Shown here piece by piece: positions 1-7,328 of a stretch of 16,708 nucleotides of DNA. Position numbers and translations under genes: made by a program. Positions within the stretch are counted from its first letter, which is position 1, and each line of letters begins with the position of its first letter. The DNA is taken from assembly GCA_934202525.1 (NCBI GenBank), contig CAKPYB010000056.1:1-16708 (forward strand). The letters are read 5' to 3'. Under the pieces are notes generated by a model. It ran no database searches. It was not told where the DNA came from and saw only the letters and a program-made list of their open reading frames with translations. The stretch comes from an uncultured Prevotella sp. GTDB lineage: Bacteria > Bacteroidota > Bacteroidia > Bacteroidales > Bacteroidaceae.

Positions 1-184
1 CCCTGGGTATAATGGCAATCAGCAAGGCGCCCTGTAAGGGCAAAAGCTTTGTATATTGCCAGGTATTTGAAAGCTTTTGCCCTTACAGGGCGACAGGTTT
101 GCGCCCATAAACACCCAGGGCGATGCCCTGGGCTAGGAGCTTCTGCCCTTTCAGGGCGTGTGGGGCTTACTTGCGAAACTTCAG
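1..184 (+). repeat. REP-like palindromic intergenic element, copy A
   Basis: This stretch is built of nested inverted repeats. A perfect 23-bp pair (28-50 with 70-92, 19-nt loop) sits inside an outer pair CCCTGGGT (1-8) with ACCCAGGG (113-120). A second palindrome follows (114-121 with 125-132), then a core from 130 to 184 containing GCCCTTTCAGGGC and ACTTGCGAAACTT. The 130-184 core recurs at 7403-7455 (minus) and 9531-9579 (plus). Mobile palindromes of this style are common between genes in Bacteroidales. No transposase gene is present here. The window edge may cut the element at its left end. Confidence 0.75.
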
Positions 185-229
185 TGAAGAATTCAAGTGT
201 AAAGTGTATAGCAAGAAAACGCCAACGAG

Positions 230-700
230 ATGAAGACAGAACTCATTTTGGTCGGAAAGACCGTAAACAAGCATTTCATTGCGGGCATCAAGGATTATGC
301 CGAGCGCATCACCCATTATATGCCTTTCAACATAACAACCATTCCTGAGCTCAAGAACACCAAGAGTCTCAGCGAACAGCAGCAGAAGGACCGGGAAGGA
401 GAACTGATTCTGAAACTCCTCCAGCCTTCGGATACGGTGGTGCTGATGGATGAACATGGACAGGAATTCCGAAGCATCGAGTTTGCCAAATGGATAGAGC
501 GCAAGCAGGCTACTGCCCGCAGGCTCGTCTTTATCATCGGCGGTCCCTACGGTTTCTCGCAGCCTGTCTACGACCGCGCCAACGAGAAGATCTCCCTCTC
601 CAAGATGACCTTCTCGCATCAGATGGTGCGCCTTATCTTCACCGAGGCGCTCTATCGCGCATGTACTATTATAAAAGGTGAACCTTACCACCACGAATAA
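230..700 (+). CDS. rlmH: RlmH, 23S rRNA (pseudouridine1915-N3)-methyltransferase
   Basis: The 156-residue protein has the normal length of RlmH, a SPOUT-fold enzyme that uses S-adenosylmethionine to methylate pseudouridine 1915 in helix 69 of 23S rRNA on the assembled 70S ribosome. Diagnostic segments are the FIIGGPYGFS glycine-rich loop (about residues 101-110) and the C-terminal LSKMTFSHQMVRLIFTEALY knot region (about 123-142) that forms the cofactor pocket and dimer face. The MKTELILVGKT start matches the family N-terminus, so the ATG at 230 is well supported. The gene is 34 nt ahead of uvrA on the same strand and may share a transcript. I see no clear -7 box in front of it; a REP-like element occupies that space. 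Confidence 0.95.
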   Translation: MKTELILVGKTVNKHFIAGIKDYAERITHYMPFNITTIPELKNTKSLSEQQQKDREGELILKLLQPSDTVVLMDEHGQEFRSIEFAKWIERKQATARRLVFIIGGPYGFSQPVYDRANEKISLSKMTFSHQMVRLIFTEALYRACTIIKGEPYHHE

Positions 701-734
701 GGGTAAAAGGGTAAAAAAGTAAAAAGGTAAAAAA
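701..734 (+). repeat. Purine-rich GGTAAAA tandem linker between rlmH and uvrA
   Basis: The whole 34-nt spacer is made of imperfect repeats of (G)GGTAAAA(AA), with no other base composition. It is A/G-rich right up to the uvrA ATG. It could serve as a weak, unstructured ribosome landing site, or be a slipped-strand microsatellite. No promoter box is visible in it, which favours read-through from rlmH. Confidence 0.5.
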
Positions 735-3632
735 ATGGGGAAAGAAAAATATATAGAAATAAAAGGAGCAAGAGCCAACAACCTCAAGAATATCGATGTG
801 AAGATACCTCAGGGCAAGTTTGTTGCCATTACGGGTGTCTCCGGATCGGGAAAATCATCGTTGGCTTTTGATACCTTATATGCTGAGGGCCAACGCCGCT
901 ATGTGGAGTCGCTCTCTTCATACGCACGCCAGTTTCTGGGACGTATGAGCAAACCGGAATGTGATTTCATCAAGGGATTGCCACCTGCCATCGCCATCGA
1001 ACAGAAAGTGATTTCGCGCAACCCACGCTCTACCGTGGGCACCAACACCGAAATCTACGAATACCTGCGACTGCTCTACGCACGCATCGGTAAAACCTAT
1101 TCGCCTATCAGCGGACAGGAGGTGAAACGCCATACTACCGAAGATGTACTCGCCTGTACCCGACAGTATTCCCAGGGTACCAGGTTTGTCATCCTCGCCC
1201 CTATCCACGTCATCGAAGGGCGCAGTCTCGGCAAACAGCTGGAGATGTACAACCAGGAAGGTTACGCACGTATATATATAAAAGGTGAATTCGTACGCAT
1301 AGAAGACTTCATGGAGCAGGCAGATAAGGAACTGCTGGAAGTAAGCGGCGACAAACTGAGAAAGAGAATGCAGCAGAAGGATGAAGAAATCTTCCTGGTC
1401 ATCGACCGTGCTTCGGTAAGCGATGAGAAGGATGATATCAGCCGACTGATGGATTCTGCCGAAACTGCCTTCTATGAGGGCGATGGTGCCTGCCGTCTCG
1501 TCTTCCTGCCAAGCAATATCTGCTACGACTTCTCTACCCGGTTCGAAGCTGACGGCATGCAGTTTGAAGAGCCTACCGACAACATGTTTGCCTTCAACTC
1601 CCCTCTCGGAGCCTGCCCTACCTGCGAAGGTTTCGGCAGCGTAATTGGCATCGATGAGAAACTCGTCATCCCGAACACTTCGATGAGCGTTTATGACGGA
1701 TGTGTGGTTTGCTGGCGAGGCGAAAAGATGGGTATGTGGCTCAAGGAATTCATCCGCAGAGCTGCCGAATACGACTTTCCTATCTTCAAGCCATATTTCG
1801 AACTGACTCAGCAGCAGAAGGACTGGCTGTGGCATGGTCTGCCTGGCGAGAAGAAACGTAAACAGCAGGAAAGGGTGAGCATCGACGAGTTCTTCAGAAT
1901 GGTGAAGGAAAACCAGTATAAGATACAATACCGCGTGATGCTGAGCCGATTCCGTGGAAAGACGATTTGTCCCGACTGCCACGGTACCCGACTCAGGAAG
2001 GAAGCCAACTATGTGAAGATTGGCGGAAAGAGCATCACCGAACTGGTAGAGATGTCGATTGTGAACCTGAGCGAATGGTTTAAGAAACTGGAACTCTCCG
2101 AACACGAAAAGGAAATCAGCAAGCGTCTGCTCACAGAAATCACCCATCGTCTGCAGTTCCTCCTGGATGTGGGTCTGGGTTATCTTACGCTCAACCGACT
2201 CTCCAACACCCTCTCCGGAGGTGAGAGTCAGCGCATCAACCTGACCACCAACCTGGGTTCATCGCTCGTGGGTAGCGTATATATCCTCGACGAACCGAGT
2301 ATCGGACTCCATAGCCGCGATACTGCCCGACTGATTAAGGTGCTGAAAGAACTGCAGCAACTGGGCAATACGGTGGTTGTGGTAGAACACGACGAAGAGA
2401 TTATGCGGGCTGCCGACTATCTCATCGATATCGGTCCCGATGCCGGCAGACTGGGCGGAAGAGTGGTCTATGCCGGTCCGTCATCAGAATATTCTAGCAC
2501 CGATAAGGCTGAACAGGAAAAGCTGCTGGCTGAATATCCGGAGAGTTATACCATCAAGTACCTGACCCACAACGAGGAGATAAAGGTGCCAACGAGCCAC
2601 CGTGCCTGGAACCAGTATATCGAAATCAAGGGAGCCCGGATGAACAATCTGCGCGGCATCGACGTGAAGATACCGCTGAATATATTCACCTGCGTAACCG
2701 GTGTATCAGGCTCGGGCAAGAGTTCGCTCATCAAGGGAATCCTCTACCCTGCCATGCGTCGCCGTCTGGACCTCGTAGCAGATGCCCCAGGCGAATATGC
2801 ATCGATGGAAGGCGACTGGAAGAGCATCCGTCATGTAGAGTTTGTTGACCAGAACCCTATCGGAAAGAGTACCCGCAGCAACCCTGCCACTTATCTGAAG
2901 GCATACGACGCGATACGTGCCCTCTTTGCCAACCAGCCATTGGCTAAGCAGATGGGATTCACCCCGCAATACTTCTCTTTCAATACCGAAGGTGGAAGAT
3001 GTGAGGAATGTAAGGGTGCGGGATATGTTACCATCGAGATGCAGTTTATGGCAGACCTCACGCTGACCTGCGAGGCTTGTAAGGGCAAGCGTTTCAAGCA
3101 CGATATCCTGGAGGTACGCTATGGCGGAAAAGACGTCAATGATGTGCTGAACATGACGGTAAACGAGGCCATCGAGTTCTTCAGCGATGAAAAACTGCAG
3201 CGCAACGAGGGCGACTTCGACAACTGCCGCATCATCGTAAACCGGCTGAAACCGCTTCAGGATGTAGGTCTGGGTTATATCAAGCTCGGTCAGAATTCAA
3301 GTTCGCTTTCGGGTGGTGAGAATCAGCGTGTAAAGCTCGCCTTCTTCATAGGTAAGGAAGAACAGGAGCCTACGCTCTTCATCTTCGATGAGCCTACCAC
3401 GGGTCTTCACTTCCACGACATCAAGCGCCTGCTCCATGCCTTCAATGCCCTGATAGAAAGGGGCCATTCGCTGGTAGTGATTGAGCATAATCTGGATGTC
3501 ATCAAGTGTGCCGACTATATCATCGACTTAGGTTCGGAAGGCGGCGATAAGGGCGGTAATCTTGTTGTTGCCGGAACCCCGGAAGAAGTAGCTGCCTGCA
3601 AGACAAGCCTCACCGGAAAGTTCTTGCGATAA
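735..3632 (+). CDS. uvrA: UvrA, excinuclease ABC damage-recognition ATPase
   Basis: UvrA dimers scan DNA with UvrB for bulky lesions and start nucleotide excision repair. The 965-residue protein has the tandem ABC layout: Walker A GVSGSGKS at 34-41, signature LSGGESQR at 493-500, Walker B with D519-E520; then a second Walker A at 656-663, signature LSGGENQR at 858-865, and D885-E886. The second zinc module is complete (C756/C759 and C779/C782). The insertion-domain module has CPTC at 294-297, but its expected upstream CxxC is absent (the matching stretch reads SNICYDFSTRFEADG). CPDC occurs at 412-415. My memory of Bacteroidetes UvrA sequences is that this loss is typical of the lineage. Length is normal or slightly long. 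The final codons form a small hairpin (TCTTGCG/CGCAAGA) with the sequence just after the stop. Confidence 0.97.
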   Translation: MGKEKYIEIKGARANNLKNIDVKIPQGKFVAITGVSGSGKSSLAFDTLYAEGQRRYVESLSSYARQFLGRMSKPECDFIKGLPPAIAIEQKVISRNPRSTVGTNTEIYEYLRLLYARIGKTYSPISGQEVKRHTTEDVLACTRQYSQGTRFVILAPIHVIEGRSLGKQLEMYNQEGYARIYIKGEFVRIEDFMEQADKELLEVSGDKLRKRMQQKDEEIFLVIDRASVSDEKDDISRLMDSAETAFYEGDGACRLVFLPSNICYDFSTRFEADGMQFEEPTDNMFAFNSPLGACPTCEGFGSVIGIDEKLVIPNTSMSVYDGCVVCWRGEKMGMWLKEFIRRAAEYDFPIFKPYFELTQQQKDWLWHGLPGEKKRKQQERVSIDEFFRMVKENQYKIQYRVMLSRFRGKTICPDCHGTRLRKEANYVKIGGKSITELVEMSIVNLSEWFKKLELSEHEKEISKRLLTEITHRLQFLLDVGLGYLTLNRLSNTLSGGESQRINLTTNLGSSLVGSVYILDEPSIGLHSRDTARLIKVLKELQQLGNTVVVVEHDEEIMRAADYLIDIGPDAGRLGGRVVYAGPSSEYSSTDKAEQEKLLAEYPESYTIKYLTHNEEIKVPTSHRAWNQYIEIKGARMNNLRGIDVKIPLNIFTCVTGVSGSGKSSLIKGILYPAMRRRLDLVADAPGEYASMEGDWKSIRHVEFVDQNPIGKSTRSNPATYLKAYDAIRALFANQPLAKQMGFTPQYFSFNTEGGRCEECKGAGYVTIEMQFMADLTLTCEACKGKRFKHDILEVRYGGKDVNDVLNMTVNEAIEFFSDEKLQRNEGDFDNCRIIVNRLKPLQDVGLGYIKLGQNSSSLSGGENQRVKLAFFIGKEEQEPTLFIFDEPTTGLHFHDIKRLLHAFNALIERGHSLVVIEHNLDVIKCADYIIDLGSEGGDKGGNLVVAGTPEEVAACKTSLTGKFLR

Positions 3633-3656
3633 TTGAAGTTTCGCAAGAGGTTTAAG

Positions 3657-3887
3657 ATCCGTGAAAAGATATCAGTGGAGGTGTCATTATATAAGGTCAC
3701 GCAGATTTCGCAGATGACGCAGATTTTTCATCGGATAACTCTGCGAAATCCAATGAAAAATGATCTGCATTATCTTATAGACCGCATAGGTCAAAAATCT
3801 GCGTCATCTGCGAAATCTGCGTGACAAAAATTCCAAGCCCGAATAGGGCAAAAAATCTGCGTGAATCCGTGAAAAGATATCAGTGGA
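3657..3887. repeat. Palindromic element with perfect 33-bp inverted arms, flanked by 23-bp direct repeats
   Basis: Two perfect 33-nt inverted arms (3696-3728 and 3793-3825) enclose a 64-nt loop. The arms contain repeated CGCAGAT/ATCTGCG words. The whole is bracketed by two identical 23-nt direct repeats at 3657-3679 and 3865-3887, containing GTGAAAAGATATCAGTGGA. ATCTGCGTGA also appears again next to the right direct repeat. No coding frame is evident inside. This fits a non-autonomous palindromic element, with either target duplication or part of the element itself as the direct repeats. Confidence 0.75.
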
Positions 3888-3915
3888 ATCCGGCGACCGC
3901 CGGATTCCACTTTTT
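3883..3915 (+). terminator. Strong rho-independent terminator after uvrA
   Basis: A perfect 12-bp stem, GTGGAATCCGGC (3883-3894) with GCCGGATTCCAC (3899-3910), has a 4-nt loop GACC. It is followed by TTTTT on the plus strand, which suits ending rlmH-uvrA transcription. The left stem overlaps the end of the right direct repeat of the preceding element. The minus-strand gene at 3941-4225 also points at it, but there is no U-tract in that direction. Confidence 0.8.
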
Positions 3916-3940
3916 AATTTAAAAATCCAATTCAAAAGTA

Positions 3941-4225
3941 TTATTTATTAAAAAAGTAACTATCATCGAAGGCTGCTTCGATAAGTCGTTGCTTCACCCG
4001 GGCGTATTCTGCCGAATCTTCGATAAAGTACCGAAGAGCAGAAACAATCCTCACATAAACACTGAGCCGATAATCGCCCTTACCCTTTTAGATTGCAAAA
4101 ATGTTTTCCTTATGCATCCCAGCATAATACATCAGATCAGAACCAGATACATGATGGTTCTTCATCACTTCACTCAGAACAACACCGAAACGGCTGTTGT
4201 CTGCATTAAATTTTTCAATTTTCAT
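3941..4225 (-). pseudogene. Small XRE-like helix-turn-helix regulator, broken by one in-frame stop
   Basis: On the minus strand from ATG at 4225, a 94-codon frame reads to a stop at 3941-3943, interrupted only by one TAA at codon 46 (4088-4090). The sequence around it, ENIFAI*KGKGDYRLSVYV, looks like the recognition-helix exit of an XRE/Cro-type domain, where I-E-KGKG would be expected. A single GAA to TAA change would explain the stop. The reading frame is otherwise intact on both sides. It lies divergent to the primase-helicase gene, with an operator-like palindrome between them, so it probably regulated that module. A short 45-residue product could still be made. The function is inferred from fold-like pattern only. 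Confidence 0.6.
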
Positions 4226-4263
4226 CTTAAAAAAAATTAAAATTTTGAATATATTTATTTACA

Positions 4264-4282
4264 AGTTCCCACTACGGGAACT
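4264..4282. promoter_or_regulatory. Operator-like palindrome between regulator remnant and primase-helicase gene
   Basis: AGTTCCC-ACTAC-GGGAACT has perfect 7-bp arms with a 5-nt spacer. It lies about 20 nt upstream of the -7 box for the plus-strand gene, in the place of the -33 element, so a bound dimer would block polymerase. The broken XRE-type gene next door is the natural candidate for the protein that bound it; that link is an inference. Confidence 0.5.
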
Positions 4283-4302
4283 CTCTTTTATTTTCTTTTT
4301 AG

Positions 4303-4310
4303 TATCTTTG
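4303..4310 (+). promoter_or_regulatory. Bacteroidota -7 promoter box for the primase-helicase gene
   Basis: TATCTTTG matches the Bacteroidota -7 consensus TAnnTTTG, with transcription expected to begin near 4316. There is no clear TTTG 19-21 nt upstream; that position is taken by the palindrome at 4264-4282. The ensuing leader of about 90 nt holds two further hairpins, CAGATT/AATCTG (4323-4338) and ATATTGT/ACAATAT (4370-4387), and an AGGAG ribosome site at 4397-4401 just ahead of ATG 4405. Confidence 0.6.
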
Positions 4311-4404
4311 CATCGTGTATAACAGATTCAACAATCTGCTTACCTAAAGAAAACGTATAACCGATACATATATTGTATAAACAATATAAAATTTTTAGGA
4401 GATT

Positions 4405-6450
4405 ATGAACATAAGTACATTCATTAATATGGCCAGCAAGATTCCTTCATCTGGTCAGTTGGAAGGCCTGGTAACCTTCATGAAGGAAGATGAGAAACTC
4501 AGGTTTTTCACCGAGTCTTACCGGAAAACGGGGGATAAGTCGTACAAACACGATGCACCCCTCTTCGCCGTAGCCTGCATCTTCGAAGGCGGAAAAGGCA
4601 AGGACAACATCCGGAGTCTCACACATCTGTCGCTGGTCGACTTCGACCACATCACAGAGAAACCGGATGACGGCACTCTGCGCTCGCTCAAAGAGAGAAT
4701 CTGCCACGATGCCCACACCCTGCTCTGCTACGTTACCATGAGCGGCAACGGACTGCGCGTCATCTACCGCTACGAAGGCGAGGATTATCCCGCCGCCTTC
4801 GCCATGGGAAACGACTACTACGCGCATCTCATCGGCAAGGAAAGCGATCCGCTCTGCAAGAACATCACAAGGCTCAGCGGACTCGCCTACGACCCCGAAG
4901 TCTATTTCAATCCTGAAGCTAAAGCCTTCAGCGCCGAGGAAATAAGCCATTTCCATTCAGCTACGCTCAAGACCACTCAGAAGAAAAAGAAACAGGAACG
5001 CATCGCCGACTACTACGAGAACATCATCAAACCCAAACTGGAAAGCGAACAGGTAAAGTACGAACCCGGCAACCACAACCAGTATGTGATGCGGGTGGGC
5101 TACATGATGGCTAAGAAACGGTACGACAGGAAGGAAGCCACCCAGTGGGCTATCAGGCAGTTTCCCGAATACGACGACGTAGAACAGGTGTTCAAATCGT
5201 GCTACGACAACACCACTCACCCCCAGAAGGCGAAGGCAGAAAACGGAAAGATTCCCTATGCCACCGTAGATGAAATCAAAGACTTCCTCGACGGGCATAT
5301 CAAACTCCGCTTCAACCTCATCACCCTGCGCTACGAGTATCTGAAGGGGAAATGGCGAATCCTCCAGGACCGCGATCTGAATACGCAATGGAGCAACATG
5401 TCGCTAACCGCAAGGGTGAGCAAGAGCGACATGATCAATGTCATCGAGAGCGACTATACACCGCCCTACAATCCCTTCACCGATTATCTGGAGAATCTCC
5501 CACCCTGGCAGAAAGGTGACAAGGATTATATTGCCGAACTCGCTGCCACGGTAAAGCTGAAGGGCACCCCGGTGATGCCCTTCTGCGAAGCCCTAAGGAA
5601 ATGGCTTGTGGCGATGATAGCAGGATGGATAGACGAAGGTGCCGTCAACAATGTCATCCTGGTGTTCATCGGCAGACAGGGCGCCTACAAGACCACCTGG
5701 TTCAACTATCTCCTGCCGCCGGAACTGAAGCAATACTTCTATACGAAGGCGAATGCCAGACGCATGACGAAGGATGATATCATCGCCCTTTCGCAGTATG
5801 CACTCATCTGTTATGAAGAGCTCGACACGATGAGTCCGTCGGAACTGAACCAGCTGAAGGCTGTGGTAACGATGCAGTATACCAACGAAAGGGCGGCATA
5901 CGGCCATTATGCCGAGCAGCGCAAGCATATCAACACCTTCTGCGGCACGGGCAACAATCCCGAGTTTTTGAGCGACCCTACCGGTAACCGTCGCTGGCTG
6001 CCCTACGAGATAGAGAGCATCCTCTCGCCCCGTGAGCATCCGTTCAATTACGAAGGCATCTACGCCCAGGCTTACGCCCTCTACAAGAGTGATTTCCGCT
6101 ATTGGTTCACCGATGAGGAGATAGAAAAGCAGAACCGGCACAACCGCGCTTTTGAGGCGCCTAGACTAGAACAGGAACTTGTGGATCTCTACTTCCGAAA
6201 GCCAACGGAGGCGGAGACAGGGGAGTTCGTGTCCATAGCCAGAGCGATGCAGATTATCAGTTGCAACATCTCCCAGAAGCTGAGCAGCACCAAGCTGGGC
6301 AGAGCTTTCAATGATCTCGGATTCGAAAAGATGCGCACCACCTACAACCGTGGGTACAGGGCGATTATCCGTACTGCCGAGGAAATCAAGGCATACCAGG
6401 TATCCCTCTGCATCAACTCGCAGCATTCCGATGATGATGCCCCGTTCTAG
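4405..6450 (+). CDS. BT4734-like primase fused to VirE-type superfamily 3 helicase
   Basis: The 681-residue protein combines two domains. The N-terminal part (about 1-200) matches the BT4734-like/VirE N-terminal family, related to archaeo-eukaryotic primases, with DFDH (79-82) and MSGNGLRV (112-119) as probable active-site pieces. The C-terminal part (about 350-640) is a VirE/D5-like SF3 ATPase: Walker A GRQGAYKT (423-430), Walker B LICYEELD (467-474), sensor-like CGTGN (513-517) and an arginine pair in GNRRW (527-531). Such proteins prime and unwind DNA for phage, plasmid or integrative elements and are frequent in Bacteroidales genomes. ATG 4405 is preceded by AGGAG. A run of palindromes and 22-bp repeats follows it, then a DUF4248 gene, suggesting a replication module remnant. 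The reading frame is intact. Confidence 0.85.
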   Translation: MNISTFINMASKIPSSGQLEGLVTFMKEDEKLRFFTESYRKTGDKSYKHDAPLFAVACIFEGGKGKDNIRSLTHLSLVDFDHITEKPDDGTLRSLKERICHDAHTLLCYVTMSGNGLRVIYRYEGEDYPAAFAMGNDYYAHLIGKESDPLCKNITRLSGLAYDPEVYFNPEAKAFSAEEISHFHSATLKTTQKKKKQERIADYYENIIKPKLESEQVKYEPGNHNQYVMRVGYMMAKKRYDRKEATQWAIRQFPEYDDVEQVFKSCYDNTTHPQKAKAENGKIPYATVDEIKDFLDGHIKLRFNLITLRYEYLKGKWRILQDRDLNTQWSNMSLTARVSKSDMINVIESDYTPPYNPFTDYLENLPPWQKGDKDYIAELAATVKLKGTPVMPFCEALRKWLVAMIAGWIDEGAVNNVILVFIGRQGAYKTTWFNYLLPPELKQYFYTKANARRMTKDDIIALSQYALICYEELDTMSPSELNQLKAVVTMQYTNERAAYGHYAEQRKHINTFCGTGNNPEFLSDPTGNRRWLPYEIESILSPREHPFNYEGIYAQAYALYKSDFRYWFTDEEIEKQNRHNRAFEAPRLEQELVDLYFRKPTEAETGEFVSIARAMQIISCNISQKLSSTKLGRAFNDLGFEKMRTTYNRGYRAIIRTAEEIKAYQVSLCINSQHSDDDAPF

Positions 6451-6484
6451 CCGTTCCCAAGCCATCGGTTCCAACTGGTCAGAT

Positions 6485-6628
6485 TATGACACTATGACAC
6501 TTATGACACTAGTTTTTCAACTTTTCGCCTCGCACGCGGGCAGGCAGGAACTTTCGGCCTGATTTTTCCTGCCTGCCCGCGCGAGAGCAAATCTTCAGAA
6601 TTCACTGTCATAAGTGTCATGTGTCATA
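6485..6628. repeat. Large nested inverted repeat downstream of the primase-helicase gene
   Basis: The outer arms are TATGACAC-rich: 6485-6507 and 6607-6628 pair along 22 bp with a single unpaired base. The inner arms GCGGGCAGGCAGGAA (6536-6550) and TTCCTGCCTGCCCGC (6566-6580) pair perfectly over 15 bp, and the pairing continues outward through CTCG/CGAG with a 2-nt bulge. The loop is 15 nt. The GC-rich inner stem contrasts with AT-rich flanks. There is no T-tract directly after the stem, so it is a poor intrinsic terminator; a cruciform or protein-binding role is possible. Confidence 0.75.
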
Positions 6629-6735
6629 GCAAAGCCAGTTACTTCCGAATCGGAAACCAAAGGTTTACGGTGCAAAAGTCAGAGACTTACGATGTAAAAG
6701 CCAGTAGCTTATGATGCAAAAGTCAGGGACTGAAC
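6629..6735. repeat. Five 22-bp tandem units, iteron-like
   Basis: Units start at 6629, 6651 (21 nt, most degenerate), 6672, 6694 and 6716. The consensus is close to GCAAAAGYCAGNNRCTTACGAT. The three units from 6672 are the best preserved. A 22-bp period equals about two DNA turns, as in plasmid iterons bound by replication initiators. The array directly follows a primase-helicase gene and a large palindrome. It is not a CRISPR, since there are no spacers between units. Confidence 0.6.
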
Positions 6736-6746
6736 TTTCGCATATC

Positions 6747-6882
6747 AGGAAGTTAAAGGAGTTAAGGAAGTTAAGGAGTTAAGACGTATGTCTTGCAGCT
6801 TAAAAACTACGCCAAAAAGACTATTGTCTTAACTCCTCAGCGACCGTAGGGAGCGATAACTCCTTTAACTTCTTTAACTCCT
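6747..6882. repeat. Inverted repeat of AGGAGTTAA words
   Basis: The left arm 6747-6785 consists of GGAAGTTAA/GGAGTTAA words ending in GAC. The right arm 6826-6882 carries the complement, GTCTTAACTCCT and later AACTCCTTTAACTTC, interrupted by an 18-nt insertion near 6838-6858. The repeat fills the space before the DUF4248 gene and is followed directly by ACTTGCGAAACTT (6885-6897). I see no gene in 6451-6935; the stretch is entirely repeats and hairpins. Confidence 0.6.
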
Positions 6883-6935
6883 GAACTTGCGAAACTTGAA
6901 TCAATCATAAACCCCTTTAAAAATCAAACAAAACT

Positions 6936-7145
6936 ATGGATTTAAGAAGTTATACCAAGCAAGAGCTAGCTCTTCTATATTTTCCCGATGCTACTCCAGC
7001 AGTAGCCAGTGCTCACCTGATGCGATGGATCCAGCGCATCCCCGACCTTCTCCAGAAGCTCGCCGCCACCGGTTACGGCAAGAACTGCAAGGAGTTCACC
7101 CCGATGCAAGTCTCCGACATCCTCTACTTCCTCGGTGAGCCCTAA
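6936..7145 (+). CDS. DUF4248 family small protein
   Basis: This 69-residue protein matches the DUF4248 pattern: an RSYTKQELALLYFPD start, a central MRWIQR helix (about 26-31), and an FTPMQVSDILYFLGEP end. The layout resembles a compact winged-helix or MerR-like DNA-binding domain, but no function is established for the family. DUF4248 genes commonly sit near BT4734/VirE-type primase-helicase and HU-type genes in Bacteroidales, and here the helicase gene is 485 nt upstream. The ATG at 6936 gives the usual family start. Its last 75 nt and 37 nt beyond are duplicated at 8075-8186. Confidence 0.8.
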   Translation: MDLRSYTKQELALLYFPDATPAVASAHLMRWIQRIPDLLQKLAATGYGKNCKEFTPMQVSDILYFLGEP

Positions 7146-7214
7146 CCCTGTTCCACCTCATCTGAAAATGAGCCAACAAAAGATACTTCTACCTGAAGAC
7201 ATCATGCAATAGGA

Positions 7215-7254
7215 AAAAGGGCCTATACACCCTTTTGTCGAGGTGTATAGACCC
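7215..7254 (-). terminator. Intrinsic terminator, copy 1, for the minus-strand antitoxin-like locus
   Basis: The stem GGTGTATAGACCC (7242-7254) pairs with GGGCCTATACACC (7219-7231) across a 10-nt loop, with one mismatch. Read on the minus strand it is followed by TTTTT-CC, as expected of an intrinsic terminator. The same module, nearly identical over about 65 nt including CAACC/GGTTG downstream, occurs at 9616-9690. Another small perfect pair, GCCAAAT/ATTTGGC, lies at 7290-7316. Otherwise 7146-7328 appears empty of genes. Confidence 0.6.
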
Positions 7255-7328
7255 TTGAAACAACCGCGAAATATGGGTTGATAAATATTGCCAAATTCTT
7301 TATTCTCCCATTTGGCTTAGGAGCTATT

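Noticed and set aside
28..92. tRNA or small RNA gene in the perfect hairpin at the left edge
   Set aside because: It is a single 23-bp stem with a 19-nt loop, with no cloverleaf or conserved T-loop sequence; related cores recur elsewhere, so it is a repeat element.
918..2147. Long open frame of 409 codons on the minus strand inside uvrA
   Set aside because: It is a mirror of a strongly conserved gene with full ABC and zinc motifs; its own translation shows no recognisable domain and its openness follows from uvrA codon bias.
3657..3887. Insertion sequence with terminal inverted repeats
   Set aside because: There is no room for a transposase in the 64-nt interior; at most a non-autonomous palindromic element.
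5593..6141. Minus-strand open frame of 182 codons inside the primase-helicase gene
   Set aside because: It overlaps the Walker A and B region of a clear gene; no promoter or independent motif supports it. The same applies to the shorter antisense frames at 4447-4956 and 4957-5388.
6629..6735. Possible CRISPR array
   Set aside because: Units of about 22 bp abut each other with no unique spacers, and no cas genes are in the window.
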